Position numbers and translations under genes: made by a program
Notes under the pieces: model-generated
Told to the model about the DNA's origin: nothing
Database searches by the model: none
The model's input: only the letters and a program-made list of their open reading frames with translations
Source of the DNA: an uncultured Microbulbifer sp.
GTDB lineage: Bacteria; Pseudomonadota; Gammaproteobacteria; Pseudomonadales; Cellvibrionaceae
Assembly (NCBI RefSeq): GCF_947498635.1
Contig: NZ_CANMKV010000018.1
Span: 31,684-95,683 of the forward strand
Reading direction: 5' to 3'
DNA length: 64,000 nucleotides
Shown here: positions 17,567-26,188 of the stretch, in pieces
Position numbering within the stretch: the first letter of the stretch is position 1
How the letters are laid out: every line of letters starts with the position of its first letter

Positions 17567-17763
17567 CGGTGATCTCTCCGCTATTTATAGGTATCTTTTT
17601 TATTTCCCGTCTATGATTTTCATATTGGGCGCGGCATTAAATAGGAGTTTTGTCGGAAAGTGCAGAACAAATAACACAAATATAATCAAATAAATTTGGT
17701 TTTTATGCAGTTCATAAAGTGAATAAAAATTGATAGTGGGGGATGATTTAAAAAGGAATTCCG
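17567..17763. promoter_or_regulatory. AT-rich divergent intergenic region
   Basis: About 200 bp of AT-rich DNA separates the divergent ADP-ribosyltransferase and outer-membrane protein genes. It must hold both promoters. I cannot assign exact -35/-10 boxes with confidence because the AT content yields many weak matches. The low GC contrasts with the surrounding core genes. Confidence 0.4.
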
Positions 17764-18663
17764 GTGTCATCAATGGGAAAGCGCCACAGCCCCCTTCCAA
17801 CCCTCTGCAGTGTTACATTTCTTCTTGTTGTTAGTAGTGTTGAAGTGTCTGCAGATTTTGTCGGAACATTAAATCTCTATGCCAATGGCGGCAAACACTG
17901 GTTTAACAGTGATCGTTTAAATGGAACGCCTTTTTATGGGCTAACTCTTCAGGATACGACCGGTGGTGGCGGTGGCCTGGGATTCAATATGACCAACTAT
18001 TGGGCGATGGAGGGCGTAGTAGATTACTTTGTGGTTGGGATAGAAGAAATTCCCGAAAAGGTCGAGGTATATAATTATCACCTGGACCTTCTTTATCAAT
18101 TCGGTGGACAGTTTTGCGGAGATTTTTGCTGGCAACCCTATGTGGCCTTCGGGGTAGGGGAGATACGTATCAATTATGATGACGCGCCAAAAAAACATTA
18201 TAAAGATGAGGATGGCAAGTATCGCTACGACTGTGAGTATAAATATCGGCACGACTATAAATATCCCGATGGCCACTACTACCCTAAGTATGTTTGCAAT
18301 TGGCATGATCGCCAAACCATGATCAATCTCGGCCTGGGAGTAAAGTACAGTCTCGGGCCCCGCTGGCAAGCCCGTGCAGATGTGCGTCTATTTCAAGGGG
18401 TAGATGAAGGGGGATTGGATGGCTTTGCTAGTGTTGCGATTGGTTATCAGTGGCTAGAGTATCCGGATTTTTGGTATGACGAAGATGCGGATAGTGTTAT
18501 TGATGCCACCGATCAGTGTCCGCAGACACCGGTAGCGGTCGATGTTGGGCCCGATGGCTGCCCCATTGATTCAGATTTCGATGGCGTTCCCACTTATATT
18601 GATCAGTGTCCAAACACGCCAATTGGTATCGCCGTCGATGAATACGGGTGTATACGCAGGTAA
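17764..18663 (+). CDS. Outer-membrane beta-barrel protein with thrombospondin type 3 repeats
   Basis: A 299-residue exported protein. The signal peptide is TLCSVTFLLVVSSVEVSA, cleaved near residue 30. Residues 31-235 look like an OmpA-type eight-strand barrel (alternating aromatic strands, GLGVKYSLGPRWQARADVRLF, FASVAIGYQW). Residues 239-296 are calcium-binding thrombospondin type 3 repeats (DEDADSVIDATDQCP, DSDFDGVPTYIDQCP). The OmpA C-terminal peptidoglycan-binding domain is missing; the protein stops after the repeats. A Tyr/His/Asp/Lys-rich insert (138-182) with paired cysteines probably forms a surface loop. The GTG at 17764 has AAGGA at good spacing; the ATG at 17773 is an alternative. 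Divergent from the ADP-ribosyltransferase gene. Confidence 0.82.
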   Translation: MSSMGKRHSPLPTLCSVTFLLVVSSVEVSADFVGTLNLYANGGKHWFNSDRLNGTPFYGLTLQDTTGGGGGLGFNMTNYWAMEGVVDYFVVGIEEIPEKVEVYNYHLDLLYQFGGQFCGDFCWQPYVAFGVGEIRINYDDAPKKHYKDEDGKYRYDCEYKYRHDYKYPDGHYYPKYVCNWHDRQTMINLGLGVKYSLGPRWQARADVRLFQGVDEGGLDGFASVAIGYQWLEYPDFWYDEDADSVIDATDQCPQTPVAVDVGPDGCPIDSDFDGVPTYIDQCPNTPIGIAVDEYGCIRR

Positions 18664-18751
18664 TTTGTGAGCTGTATAGGCGCTCTAAGAGCGCCGCTTC
18701 GCCGGGCGGGAAAGGGCCTGTAGAAACGGCAAGGGCCGACAACGGTTAAAA

Positions 18752-20668
18752 TTACTCTCCGCGCAGTTGCTCCAATTGTTCGGAAATCTCCAACCACTCC
18801 ATTTCCAAAAGGTCGAGAATTTCACGCTGCTCGGACTGTTCTTTATTGAGACGTTCAATCTCTTCTTGTTGGCCTCCGCTATAGAGTTGTTCGTCAGCAA
18901 GTTTGTTCTGGACCTGTTGAAGTCTTTCTTCAGCTGCAGTTATTTTGCGCTCGATATTTTTTAACTTATTTGTTAAAGGTTTTAACTGATCACGCAGTGC
19001 GGCTGCGGCGCGGCGCTGAGCTTTTTTATCCTCGGTGGGTTTTCCCGGGTTCTCACCGACGTCCACCGACTTCTCTTCGCGACGTTTCTCGCGATTAAAA
19101 CCCAGCAGCCATTGCTTGTAGTCGTTGAGATCACCGCTATAGGGTTCGGCGCGGCCGTTGGCGACGAGAATAAATTCATCGGCGGTGTTGGCGAGTAGGT
19201 GGCGATCATGGGATACCAAAATGACAGCGCCGGGAAACTCTGCCAGTGCCATGGTCAGGGCGTGACGCATTTCCAGATCGAGGTGGTTGGTGGGTTCATC
19301 AAGCAGTAACAGATTGGGTTTCTGCCAGGCCAGAATGGCCAAGGCTAGTCGCGCCTTCTCCCCTCCGGAAAAGCCTGCCACCGTTTCAAACACTCGGTCC
19401 CCGATAAAGCCATAGCCGCCGAGAAAATCGCGCAGAGATTGCTCACTGGCCTCGGGGCTCAACCGCTGCAGGTGCAGCATAGGGGAGGCTTTTCCGTCGA
19501 GGGCCTCCAGCTGGTGCTGGGCAAAATACCCGATTGCCAGATGCTCACCGCACAGACGTTCGCCGCCTAAGGGCTCAAGCTCGCCGGCGAGCGTTTTGAT
19601 CAGTGACGACTTACCAGCGCCGTTGGGACCGAGCAGGCCGATACGACGACCGGGTTGAATACCCAACTGTACTTTCTTTACAACCACTTTCTCGGCATAG
19701 CCGATATCGGCTTCGCGCAGGTCGATCAGCGGGTTGGACGTTTTCTCAGCAGATGGCAGAGTGAAGTGAAAGGGTGAGTCCACATGGGCCGGGGCGATCT
19801 GGGCCATGCGGTCTAGTGCTTTCAAACGGCTTTGAGCCTGCTTCGCCTTGCTGGCTTTGGCGCGGAAGCGTCGCACAAAATCCTCCATGTGCGAGCGCTC
19901 AACTTGTTGCTTCTCGTATTGTATTTGCTGCTGTGCCAGGCGCTCGGCGCGGGTGCGCTCGAAGGCGCTGTAATTGCCACTGTAGAGTACAAGCTTTTGT
20001 TGCTCAAAACTGACAATACCGTCGACCACCGCATCGAGAAAATCACGGTCGTGGGAAATAATTAACAAGGTGCCGGGAAAGCGTTGCAGCCATTGCTCCA
20101 GCCACAGGGTGGCATCGAGATCCAAGTGGTTAGTGGGCTCGTCTAAGAGCATCAGGTCAGCGGGACACATTAGCGCCCGGGCGAGATTGAGGCGTATGCG
20201 CCAGCCCCCGGAAAAACTACGCACTGGGCGCTGTTGCTCGGCATGGGAGAAACCGAGCCCATCGAGGAGCTGTGCTGCGCGCGCAGGCCCGCTGTAGCCA
20301 TCGATATTCGCCATACGCTCGTGCAGCTCAGCAAGCTTGTGCCCATCAGACTCGCCACTGCTCTCCGCCTGTGCCAGTTGCTCTTGCAGCTGGCGCAGTT
20401 CTCGATCGCCATCGAGCACGTAATCGAGGGCCGACTGCTCGCTGGCTTCGACCTCCTGGGCCATATGGGCAATCCGCCAACCACTGGGTATATCCACCTG
20501 CCCGGCGTCGCTCTCAAGTTGGCCGAGCAGCAGCTTGAAAAGTGTTGACTTGCCGCAGCCATTCGCGCCGATGATTCCCACTTTATGGCCGGGGAAGATA
20601 CGGCAGTCCGCACCATTTAATAGGTCGCGTTCACCCCGATGCAGGGAGACACCTTGCAAATTGATCAC
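18752..20668 (-). CDS. yheS: ABC-F family ATPase (YheS-like)
   Basis: Soluble protein of 638 residues with two ABC ATPase domains and no membrane segments, the ABC-F group that binds ribosomes and modulates translation. Walker A motifs are GANGCGKSTL and GPNGAGKSSL, signatures SFSGGWRIRLNLA and GFSGGEKARLALA, Walker B LLLDEPTNHLD twice. The inter-domain linker (about 235-310) is charged and helical, and the C-terminal ~110 residues form a coiled coil. Length and linker fit YheS better than Uup. It is divergent from the TIGR02444 gene, as in Pseudomonas. Confidence 0.94.
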   Translation of the reverse strand: MINLQGVSLHRGERDLLNGADCRIFPGHKVGIIGANGCGKSTLFKLLLGQLESDAGQVDIPSGWRIAHMAQEVEASEQSALDYVLDGDRELRQLQEQLAQAESSGESDGHKLAELHERMANIDGYSGPARAAQLLDGLGFSHAEQQRPVRSFSGGWRIRLNLARALMCPADLMLLDEPTNHLDLDATLWLEQWLQRFPGTLLIISHDRDFLDAVVDGIVSFEQQKLVLYSGNYSAFERTRAERLAQQQIQYEKQQVERSHMEDFVRRFRAKASKAKQAQSRLKALDRMAQIAPAHVDSPFHFTLPSAEKTSNPLIDLREADIGYAEKVVVKKVQLGIQPGRRIGLLGPNGAGKSSLIKTLAGELEPLGGERLCGEHLAIGYFAQHQLEALDGKASPMLHLQRLSPEASEQSLRDFLGGYGFIGDRVFETVAGFSGGEKARLALAILAWQKPNLLLLDEPTNHLDLEMRHALTMALAEFPGAVILVSHDRHLLANTADEFILVANGRAEPYSGDLNDYKQWLLGFNREKRREEKSVDVGENPGKPTEDKKAQRRAAAALRDQLKPLTNKLKNIERKITAAEERLQQVQNKLADEQLYSGGQQEEIERLNKEQSEQREILDLLEMEWLEISEQLEQLRGE

Positions 20669-20776
20669 TGGAAAAACCTCTTATGAACAGGCCGATGAGT
20701 GCTAGGCTATTCGACGTATTTGAACGCAATGGCCGTCGCTGTAACGCGCCGATCCGCAAAAGGTCTGGATTCTAAC

Positions 20777-21277
20777 GTGACAGATAAAGCACCTCCATCC
20801 TCTTCCCAGGAAAACCCGCTGTGGCAATTCAGTTTGGACTTCTATCGGCATGAAGGGGTCGAGGCCTTCCTGCTCGGCTGCCAGGACGAAAAGGGGGCCG
20901 ATGTGTGCCTAATGCTATGGGCCAGTTACGCCACCGTGTGCGGCCATCAGTTGAGCGAAGAGGGCTGGAGGGTGGCCGATCGCGGTCTGGCACCGCGCAG
21001 GCGTATGATTATCACTGTGCGTCATCTGCGTCGCCTGATGGGGCGGTTGCGCCCACATACTTTGCGGGTGTATGAAATGTGTAAGCGCTACGAGCTGAAT
21101 CTGGAGCGCTTGCAGTTGGCGGCGCTGTGGAAAATCTGTATGGAGGAGTGGCCGGGGGACCGACCGGCCCTGCAGCTTGCGGGCCAGCAGTATGGATTGT
21201 TACAAAAAGAGCTGGGCCATTGGGCACACCTGATCGAGGGTTTTATGGCCTCGGCTGAAAACCCCGATGCGGTTTAA
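20777..21277 (+). CDS. TIGR02444 family protein (DUF2390)
   Basis: Cytoplasmic protein of unknown function found in gammaproteobacteria beside the YheS-like ATPase and algP. Family features are NPLWQFSLDFYRHEGVEAFLLGCQDEKGADVCLMLW and a basic stretch RMIITVRHLRRLMGRLRP. The open frame begins at ATG 20699 and has further candidates at 20729 (ATG) and 20777 (GTG). I prefer 20777 (166 residues) because the upstream residues do not look like the family, but no strong ribosome binding site decides it. Confidence 0.85.
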   Translation: MTDKAPPSSSQENPLWQFSLDFYRHEGVEAFLLGCQDEKGADVCLMLWASYATVCGHQLSEEGWRVADRGLAPRRRMIITVRHLRRLMGRLRPHTLRVYEMCKRYELNLERLQLAALWKICMEEWPGDRPALQLAGQQYGLLQKELGHWAHLIEGFMASAENPDAV

Positions 21278-21471
21278 GTGCGGGTACAAATAATTCACGG
21301 TCAGGGCTTGGGGCGAAAGTAAAGATTGTTTTAGTGCAGGTTGCGCTTAATACTCTGCTGAGCGGGTAAGCGGCAATAAGATTCCTGGGCGGGTTAGTTT
21401 TCCCTTCCGTCTTTTTCGTCTCTCGTCACGTTGTGGAGAGAATTCTGACCGGGCGATAGTGTTTTTGAAAT

Positions 21472-21517
21472 AAAAGAGCGCAGGTCGGTTGAATATGCCG
21501 ACCTGCGCCCCTCTTTT
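21472..21517. terminator. Bidirectional terminator between TIGR02444 gene and algP
   Basis: An 11-bp perfect stem (GCGCAGGTCGG / CCGACCTGCGC, 21478-21488 with 21498-21508) is flanked by AAAAGAG on one side and CTCTTTT on the other. It lies between two convergent genes, consistent with termination from both directions. Confidence 0.75.
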
Positions 21518-21569
21518 AAACGGCGTTCACCGACCTGGCAACATTGGGTGCCGGCTGGAGACGTAGCGC

Positions 21570-22481
21570 CTAGTCTCCACGGTGCCTCTCTGTGGAAAAC
21601 AGGCTGTTGGCCGGTGTGGCCGGGGTAATGGTGGGTGCCTGATCAAGGGGCTTTTGTTGTTCGTCGGAAGCCTGGTCCGTTGTTTCTACTGAAGGCTGGG
21701 CCTGGATGACAGTTTCACTGGGCTCAGCCTGCTTGGATTTTTCCTCTTGTGAGCTTGGCGCCTGGGCGTTTGCCTGCTCAGGTTTAATGGTTTGCAAAGG
21801 TTTTTCAGGTGTTTTTGTGGCGGCCTGCTTAGCGGCGGGTTTTGTCTCTTTTTGTGTTTTCGCGGGTGCCGCTTTTGCAGAGGTCTTTTCTGCTGCTTTG
21901 ACAGCCGTTTTCTTCGGGGCCTTAGTGGCGCTGACCTTTTTCTTAACGACCTTCTTCTCTGTGGTTTTTTCGGCCGTAGGTTTTTTTGTGGACTTTGTAG
22001 CAGCTGCCTTTAGGGATTTGCCACTACTTTTTGTTGTGGCTTTTTTGGGCGCAGAGACTTTTCTCGCTTTAGGTTGAGCTTTGAGCAGCGCCTTCTCCGC
22101 TTTGGCTGCAGTCTTGCGAATAGACTCCGCAGCTTTCAATTCGGCTTTAGCCTTGGCCTGTATGTATTTCGCATCGGCGAGAAGCTGCTTGGCTTGTTGG
22201 AGTGCTTCGCTAAATTTTGCAACGTTGCTTTTGGCTGTCTCCACACGCTTTTGGTTTGCAGCGGTCTTGGTAATTTTGGCTTTTGCGTGGGCCTCACTCA
22301 GTTTGGCTTTGGCCTTGGTCTGCTTGTCTTTTGCCGAGGTCAGGGTTTTTTCGGCTTTGAGTACCGCTTTGCCGGCATCGGCGACTTTCTTATTGCGGGC
22401 TTTGTCTAATTTTGCGGTGAGTTTGGAAATTTGTGCTTCCAGCTCTGCGACCAGATTGACAGCTTTTTGTTTGGCAGCCAT
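21570..22481 (-). CDS. algP: AlgP-like histone H1-type Lys/Ala-rich protein
   Basis: A 303-residue protein. The N-terminal ~135 residues are a lysine- and alanine-rich coiled coil (MAAKQKAVNLVAELEAQISKL...). Residues ~135-230 are low-complexity, with KPAA/KTAVK-like repeats rich in Lys, Ala, Pro and Thr, as in histone H1-like AlgP (AlgR3) of Pseudomonas. The last ~70 residues are acidic and Gln/Pro-rich. Pseudomonas AlgP binds DNA and was linked to alginate gene control. The neighbouring fklB and algQ genes reproduce the Pseudomonas algP-algQ locus, which supports the assignment more than sequence identity does in such a biased protein. Confidence 0.8.
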   Translation of the reverse strand: MAAKQKAVNLVAELEAQISKLTAKLDKARNKKVADAGKAVLKAEKTLTSAKDKQTKAKAKLSEAHAKAKITKTAANQKRVETAKSNVAKFSEALQQAKQLLADAKYIQAKAKAELKAAESIRKTAAKAEKALLKAQPKARKVSAPKKATTKSSGKSLKAAATKSTKKPTAEKTTEKKVVKKKVSATKAPKKTAVKAAEKTSAKAAPAKTQKETKPAAKQAATKTPEKPLQTIKPEQANAQAPSSQEEKSKQAEPSETVIQAQPSVETTDQASDEQQKPLDQAPTITPATPANSLFSTERHRGD

Positions 22482-22929
22482 GAGTAAATGTCCTGACGTT
22501 TATTATCGATTGGCACTTCCGGGCGGTGCGCTTATCTTCCTTAAATACGATGGATACCGTTCTAACTAGAGATCTGCGCACTGTCCCAAACTGAAAAGCA
22601 CCTCAAACAGTCTGAAACAATAACCGGTTACTGGCCGATAATAGCGCTGTTTTTATAAAAAATGTATGCCGTGAACAGCGAAAAAAGCACTGGCTGCGTA
22701 TTTTTTACAGTGTGACAGGAACCTGCATGGGGAATGTGGTGTCCTGCACAGTGTGCGCGTCACCAGTATGCACTTGGAGTCGCCTTAGGTTAGACTTGAG
22801 CGCACTAGCGGAAACCCTGCACCTAGGTGGCTTAGGGCCTATACAGAGCTGCTTGAGATACCGCTGATGGCGTTGGACCAAGGTCAAGCGCGAATCTATA
22901 AACGCAATACGGACAAAGAGACAACACCC
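22482..22929. other. 448-bp divergent gap between algP and the FKBP gene
   Basis: Non-coding stretch holding the divergent promoters of algP and the FKBP lipoprotein gene. I see no RNA gene, riboswitch or repeat. There is a short imperfect hairpin near 22815-22845 (CCCTGCACC...GGCTTAGGG). A frame reading through to the FKBP gene starts at 22867 but is not needed. Confidence 0.4.
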
Positions 22930-23718
22930 ATGAATAAATACCCTTTGGCTGCAGCAATTGCCCTCGGCCTGGCGCTGACCGGCTGTAACGAACAGGGACA
23001 GAAGCAAGAAAAAGAAGTTGCTCTGGACACTCAAGAGAAGAAGGTCAGCTATATCATTGCCGAAGATATGGCCAAGCGCCTTCAGGCTCAGGATGTAAAG
23101 CTGGACCCTAAAGTGGTCATGATGGCACTGAATGATGTTTCTAGTGGCCGCGAAACTCGCTTGTCCGAAGAAGAGAAGCAGCAGACTATTACCGCTTTCC
23201 AGGAGCAGATGCAGAAGAAGCAGCAGGAAATGCTGGCCGAGCAGGAGAAAGAATTTAAAGAGAGCGCCGATAAAAATCTGCAGGAAGGTAAGACGTTCCT
23301 CGAAGAAAATGCTAAAAAGGACGGTGTGATCACCACCGATTCTGGCCTGCAGTACAAAGTGATTAAAGAAGGTTCCGGCAGCAAGCCGAGTGACAGCAGC
23401 ACCGTTGAGGTGGACTACAAGGGTACTTTGATCAATGGTGAGGAGTTTGATAGCTCTTACGCGCGTGGCGAGCCGGTCCAGTTCCCGGTCAACGGCGTTA
23501 TCAAAGGTTGGACTGAGGCTTTGCAGCTGATGAAAGAAGGCTCCAAGTGGGAACTTTATATTCCCTCTGAGCTGGCTTATGGACCCGGTGGTGCAGGCGG
23601 CAAGATTGGCCCCAATGCCACCCTGATTTTTGAGGTGGAGCTGCATAAAGCCAATGTCGCTGGCGAAGCAGGCACCGAGAAAAAAGAAGAAAAGAAAGAA
23701 GAAGCCAAATCTGAATAA
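22930..23718 (+). CDS. FKBP-type peptidyl-prolyl cis-trans isomerase, lipoprotein (FkpA-like)
   Basis: Periplasmic proline isomerase/chaperone of 262 residues, anchored by a lipoprotein signal ([19 protein letters not shown]). The N-terminal dimerisation domain (about 30-140) contains [16 protein letters not shown] and a long helix, and the C-terminal FKBP domain (about 145-240) has [37 protein letters not shown] and IPSELAYG. It ends in a Lys/Glu tail. In Pseudomonas a homologous gene lies between algP and algQ, as here. Confidence 0.94.
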   Translation: MNKYPLAAAIALGLALTGCNEQGQKQEKEVALDTQEKKVSYIIAEDMAKRLQAQDVKLDPKVVMMALNDVSSGRETRLSEEEKQQTITAFQEQMQKKQQEMLAEQEKEFKESADKNLQEGKTFLEENAKKDGVITTDSGLQYKVIKEGSGSKPSDSSTVEVDYKGTLINGEEFDSSYARGEPVQFPVNGVIKGWTEALQLMKEGSKWELYIPSELAYGPGGAGGKIGPNATLIFEVELHKANVAGEAGTEKKEEKKEEAKSE

Positions 23719-23740
23719 TCTGACTTTTCAGACTTTGCTG

Positions 23741-23772
23741 AAAAAAAGGGCGCCTGTAGGGCGCCCTTTTTT
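23741..23772 (+). terminator. Rho-independent terminator after the FKBP gene
   Basis: AAAAAGGGCGCC and GGCGCCCTTTTTT pair around TGTAG, with an A-run before and a T-run after. It lies about 25 bp beyond the stop codon. Confidence 0.93.
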
Positions 23773-23952
23773 ATTTTGCAGCTACATGAATTCGCGGGTT
23801 AATTATTGAATTAAATCATTTTTGATTATTAACCGGGCCATAAAATGGCTGAACACTCACCATAATTTATGGCTACTCACTACCGCAAAGAGACGAGGGG
23901 CTAGGTCTGCTAGTCAGGCAAAACTAGTAGAAACGGATTGGGCCTATCTAAG

Positions 23953-24420
23953 CTAAACCGTTTTGTGTGCGGTGTGTAACAGAGCGATCATTGAATCTTC
24001 GGAGCTAAAGCGGGTTTCCAGTGCCTCTCCCAATTCGGAGAGATCCGGCGCCAGGCTGGATAGATCATCCGTTTCCAGATATTTATCGTTGAAGTCTACG
24101 GCGATGTCCGTGGTTGTATCAATATCCCGGTAGAGTTCACAGGCTTTTTGCAGACCGGATTTATCATCAAAGGCTTGGCCTTCGCGCATAAGCTGCTCAT
24201 ACACCTCAAAGTGACCGGCGGACACATAGTCCACCAGCAGCTGGCACAACTGGCGCACCCGGTCTTCGGTCTCGGGGTCATCTTCACTAAATTCTTTTTT
24301 TTCGGAAAGGTGGTAGAAGCTCACCAGCAGGTTTTGTCGCGATTGAAGCCAGCGGTCAATAATCTCGCTGACACCACCCCAGCGCTCACGCGCCGACTTA
24401 CAATTTTCCAGCATCGCCAA
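23953..24420 (-). CDS. rsd: Rsd/AlgQ family anti-sigma-70 regulator
   Basis: Cytoplasmic protein that binds the housekeeping sigma factor and shifts polymerase toward alternative sigmas. The 155-residue sequence shows the family pattern: MLENCKSARERWGGVSEIIDRWLQSRQNLLVSFYHLS at the N-terminus, LCQLLVDYVSAGHFEVYEQL, and FNDKYLETDDLSSLAPDLSELGEALETRFSSED. The Pseudomonas ortholog AlgQ is encoded beside algP and dsbB, matching this locus. The alternative sigma factor rpoH is in the same window, though not adjacent. Confidence 0.93.
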   Translation of the reverse strand: MAMLENCKSARERWGGVSEIIDRWLQSRQNLLVSFYHLSEKKEFSEDDPETEDRVRQLCQLLVDYVSAGHFEVYEQLMREGQAFDDKSGLQKACELYRDIDTTTDIAVDFNDKYLETDDLSSLAPDLSELGEALETRFSSEDSMIALLHTAHKTV

Positions 24421-24582
24421 GATGTCCTTTTGTTACGGTTGCCACAGCGGCAGCGTATTGCCGATCTCGAAGGCCCTAAGGAAGATAGGAGATTCCCCCG
24501 CCTGCGGCAAGGAGGAGAGCGCATAGTACGCCAGAATACTGTGACTGACGTGGGAATTCCGCAGCCGGTGCTGACAGGCGCC

Positions 24583-25272
24583 TTAAGCCCCGATAATTAG
24601 TGGCAATATCAATGCACTCAAGGCGCCACAAAGCCCCATGGCGAGGGCGGCGCAAGCGCCACAGAGAGCGCTTATTTCCAGTGCTCGCGCTGTGCCCACG
24701 GCGTGCGCATTGATACCGAGTACCACGCCGAGAATGCGGTCGTCGCGTATTCCCAGGCCGCGTAAAAGCGGCGGTCCTGCCAGCGCTCCGACCACACCGG
24801 TGAACACCACAATGCCGGCAGTCAGACTGAGTGCTGCATGGATCTTCTCGGCGAGTGCCAGTGCAATCGGTGTGGTAATGGATTTTCCACTGAGGGCGAG
24901 CAAAACAGATTCCCCGGCCCCCAATAGGAAGGCGATTACTACGGCTATCGCGGGCGCCAACAGGGCCCCCACCACAATGGTGACCAGCAGTGGCCAGCCG
25001 GCGCGGCGAATGATGGCCAGGTTTTGTTTTAATGGTATGGCCAGTGCCACCACGGCGGGGCCGAGCAGTGCGTAGAGGAGTGCGCTAGAACTCTGATAGT
25101 CCCGGTAGGGGATCTCCAGGGCATACAATATTGCGAATACCAGCAAGCTCGCCGTCACTATCGGGTGTAGCAGTACCGTGCCGCTGCGCCGATACAACAG
25201 GACACCGAGCCAGAACGCGATAATACTTAACGGCAGGGCAAACAGCGGGCTGTGTAGCAGGTCAACGATCAT
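24583..25272 (-). CDS. lrgB: LrgB/CidB family membrane protein
   Basis: Polytopic inner-membrane protein of 229 residues in the LrgB family, partner of LrgA/CidA in holin-like control of murein hydrolase activity or pyruvate export. Conserved segments include LLGPAVVALAIPLKQNL, the GKSITTPIALALAEKI motif, GIVVFTGVVGALAGPPLL and GINAHAVGTARALE. The open frame starts at 25317, but the ATG at 25272 overlaps the lrgA stop by 11 bp and suits the family, suggesting translational coupling. Confidence 0.94.
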   Translation of the reverse strand: MIVDLLHSPLFALPLSIIAFWLGVLLYRRSGTVLLHPIVTASLLVFAILYALEIPYRDYQSSSALLYALLGPAVVALAIPLKQNLAIIRRAGWPLLVTIVVGALLAPAIAVVIAFLLGAGESVLLALSGKSITTPIALALAEKIHAALSLTAGIVVFTGVVGALAGPPLLRGLGIRDDRILGVVLGINAHAVGTARALEISALCGACAALAMGLCGALSALILPLIIGA

Positions 25273-25663
25273 GTGCTGCCCCAGTTTTTCTGAGTAGCCG
25301 GCGCAGTAACAGTGCACACAGAGTGATACTGATCAGGGTGCCCACAGTAATCGCGGCGAGCAGTGCGAACCAATCGGACAGGGTGAGATTGCGCAGGAAG
25401 AAGACACCAGTGGCAGCAGGCAAAAACAGTAACGGCAACAAGAACAGCAGCTGCGAGCTGACTTTTGCCAAACCGCGGGGCACGCCGCCATAGATCATCA
25501 GGCCAACCAGTAGCAGTAGCATGCCCACTACGGAGCCTGGTATTGGCAGAGCGAGAACGTCAGTAATCAGGCTGCCGATACACTCGCAGGCAAGCAGGGT
25601 TGCGATACCGAGCAACCATTGGATGACATTGCGCAAGATCGGCGTTTTCATTGGGGAGGGCAA
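25262..25663 (-). CDS. lrgA: LrgA/CidA family holin-like membrane protein
   Basis: Small membrane protein of 133 residues with four predicted helices, the holin-like partner of LrgB. LPIPGSVVGMLLLLVGLM is the conserved family core, with LLFLPAATGVFFLRNL next. An alternative start at the fifth residue (25651) is possible. It overlaps lrgB, so the pair is one transcription unit. No LysR-type CidR regulator is adjacent. Confidence 0.93.
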   Translation of the reverse strand: MPSPMKTPILRNVIQWLLGIATLLACECIGSLITDVLALPIPGSVVGMLLLLVGLMIYGGVPRGLAKVSSQLLFLLPLLFLPAATGVFFLRNLTLSDWFALLAAITVGTLISITLCALLLRRLLRKTGAAHDR

Positions 25664-25693
25664 CCTGCAGAGCCGCCGCTGGGTATCCAGTTT

Positions 25694-26188
25694 TTATCGG
25701 GCTTTACGGAATGCCTGCCAACCGCCAAATAAGATCAGCCCGGCAAAGCCAATGGCCGACCAACCGGGGATACTGAGCCCCATCATGGTCCATTGTACTT
25801 CGGCGCAATTCCCGTCACCGGTGAGCAGCGCCTTGAGTACATCGGCCATGGGAAAGGCTTCCAGCATATAGCTGACGCTGGGGCCGCAAGCGGGCACCTG
25901 GCCCTCCGGCAAACTTTGCAGCCACAGCTGTCGCCCGGCAAAATAGAGCCCTCCCAGTGCCCAGATAGAAACCAACAGCCCGTAGACACGTCGACCAATG
26001 GTGGCGGGGTTGTGTAGGAAAGCAACCAGGGAGATGAGCCCAATACCGAGTAGCATCACCCGCTGAGTAATGCACAGCTTACAGGGCTCCAAGCCGCGAG
26101 CGTACTCCAGATAAAAGGCGGAGCCGAGCAGAAAAGCGACGATTAGAAAGACCAACAGAAAGGTTGTGCGCGGATTGGGTAAAGTCAT
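25694..26188 (-). CDS. dsbB: Disulfide bond formation protein B
   Basis: Inner-membrane quinone reductase that reoxidises DsbA. The 164-residue protein has four membrane helices, the first periplasmic CxxC as EPCKLCITQR, and the second loop GQVPACGPSVSYMLEA. A partner cysteine follows in GDGNCAEVQWTMMGLSIPGW, giving the canonical second pair. It overlaps acpH by 4 bp (ATGA). It occupies the position of dsbB/dsbH in the Pseudomonas algP-algQ-dsb block. A non-canonical paralogue is at 3875-4420. Confidence 0.95.
   Translation of the reverse strand: MTLPNPRTTFLLVFLIVAFLLGSAFYLEYARGLEPCKLCITQRVMLLGIGLISLVAFLHNPATIGRRVYGLLVSIWALGGLYFAGRQLWLQSLPEGQVPACGPSVSYMLEAFPMADVLKALLTGDGNCAEVQWTMMGLSIPGWSAIGFAGLILFGGWQAFRKAR

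Noticed and set aside
22705..23646. Minus-strand open frame over the FKBP gene
   Set aside because: Shadow of the FKBP lipoprotein frame, which has a lipobox and complete FKBP motifs.
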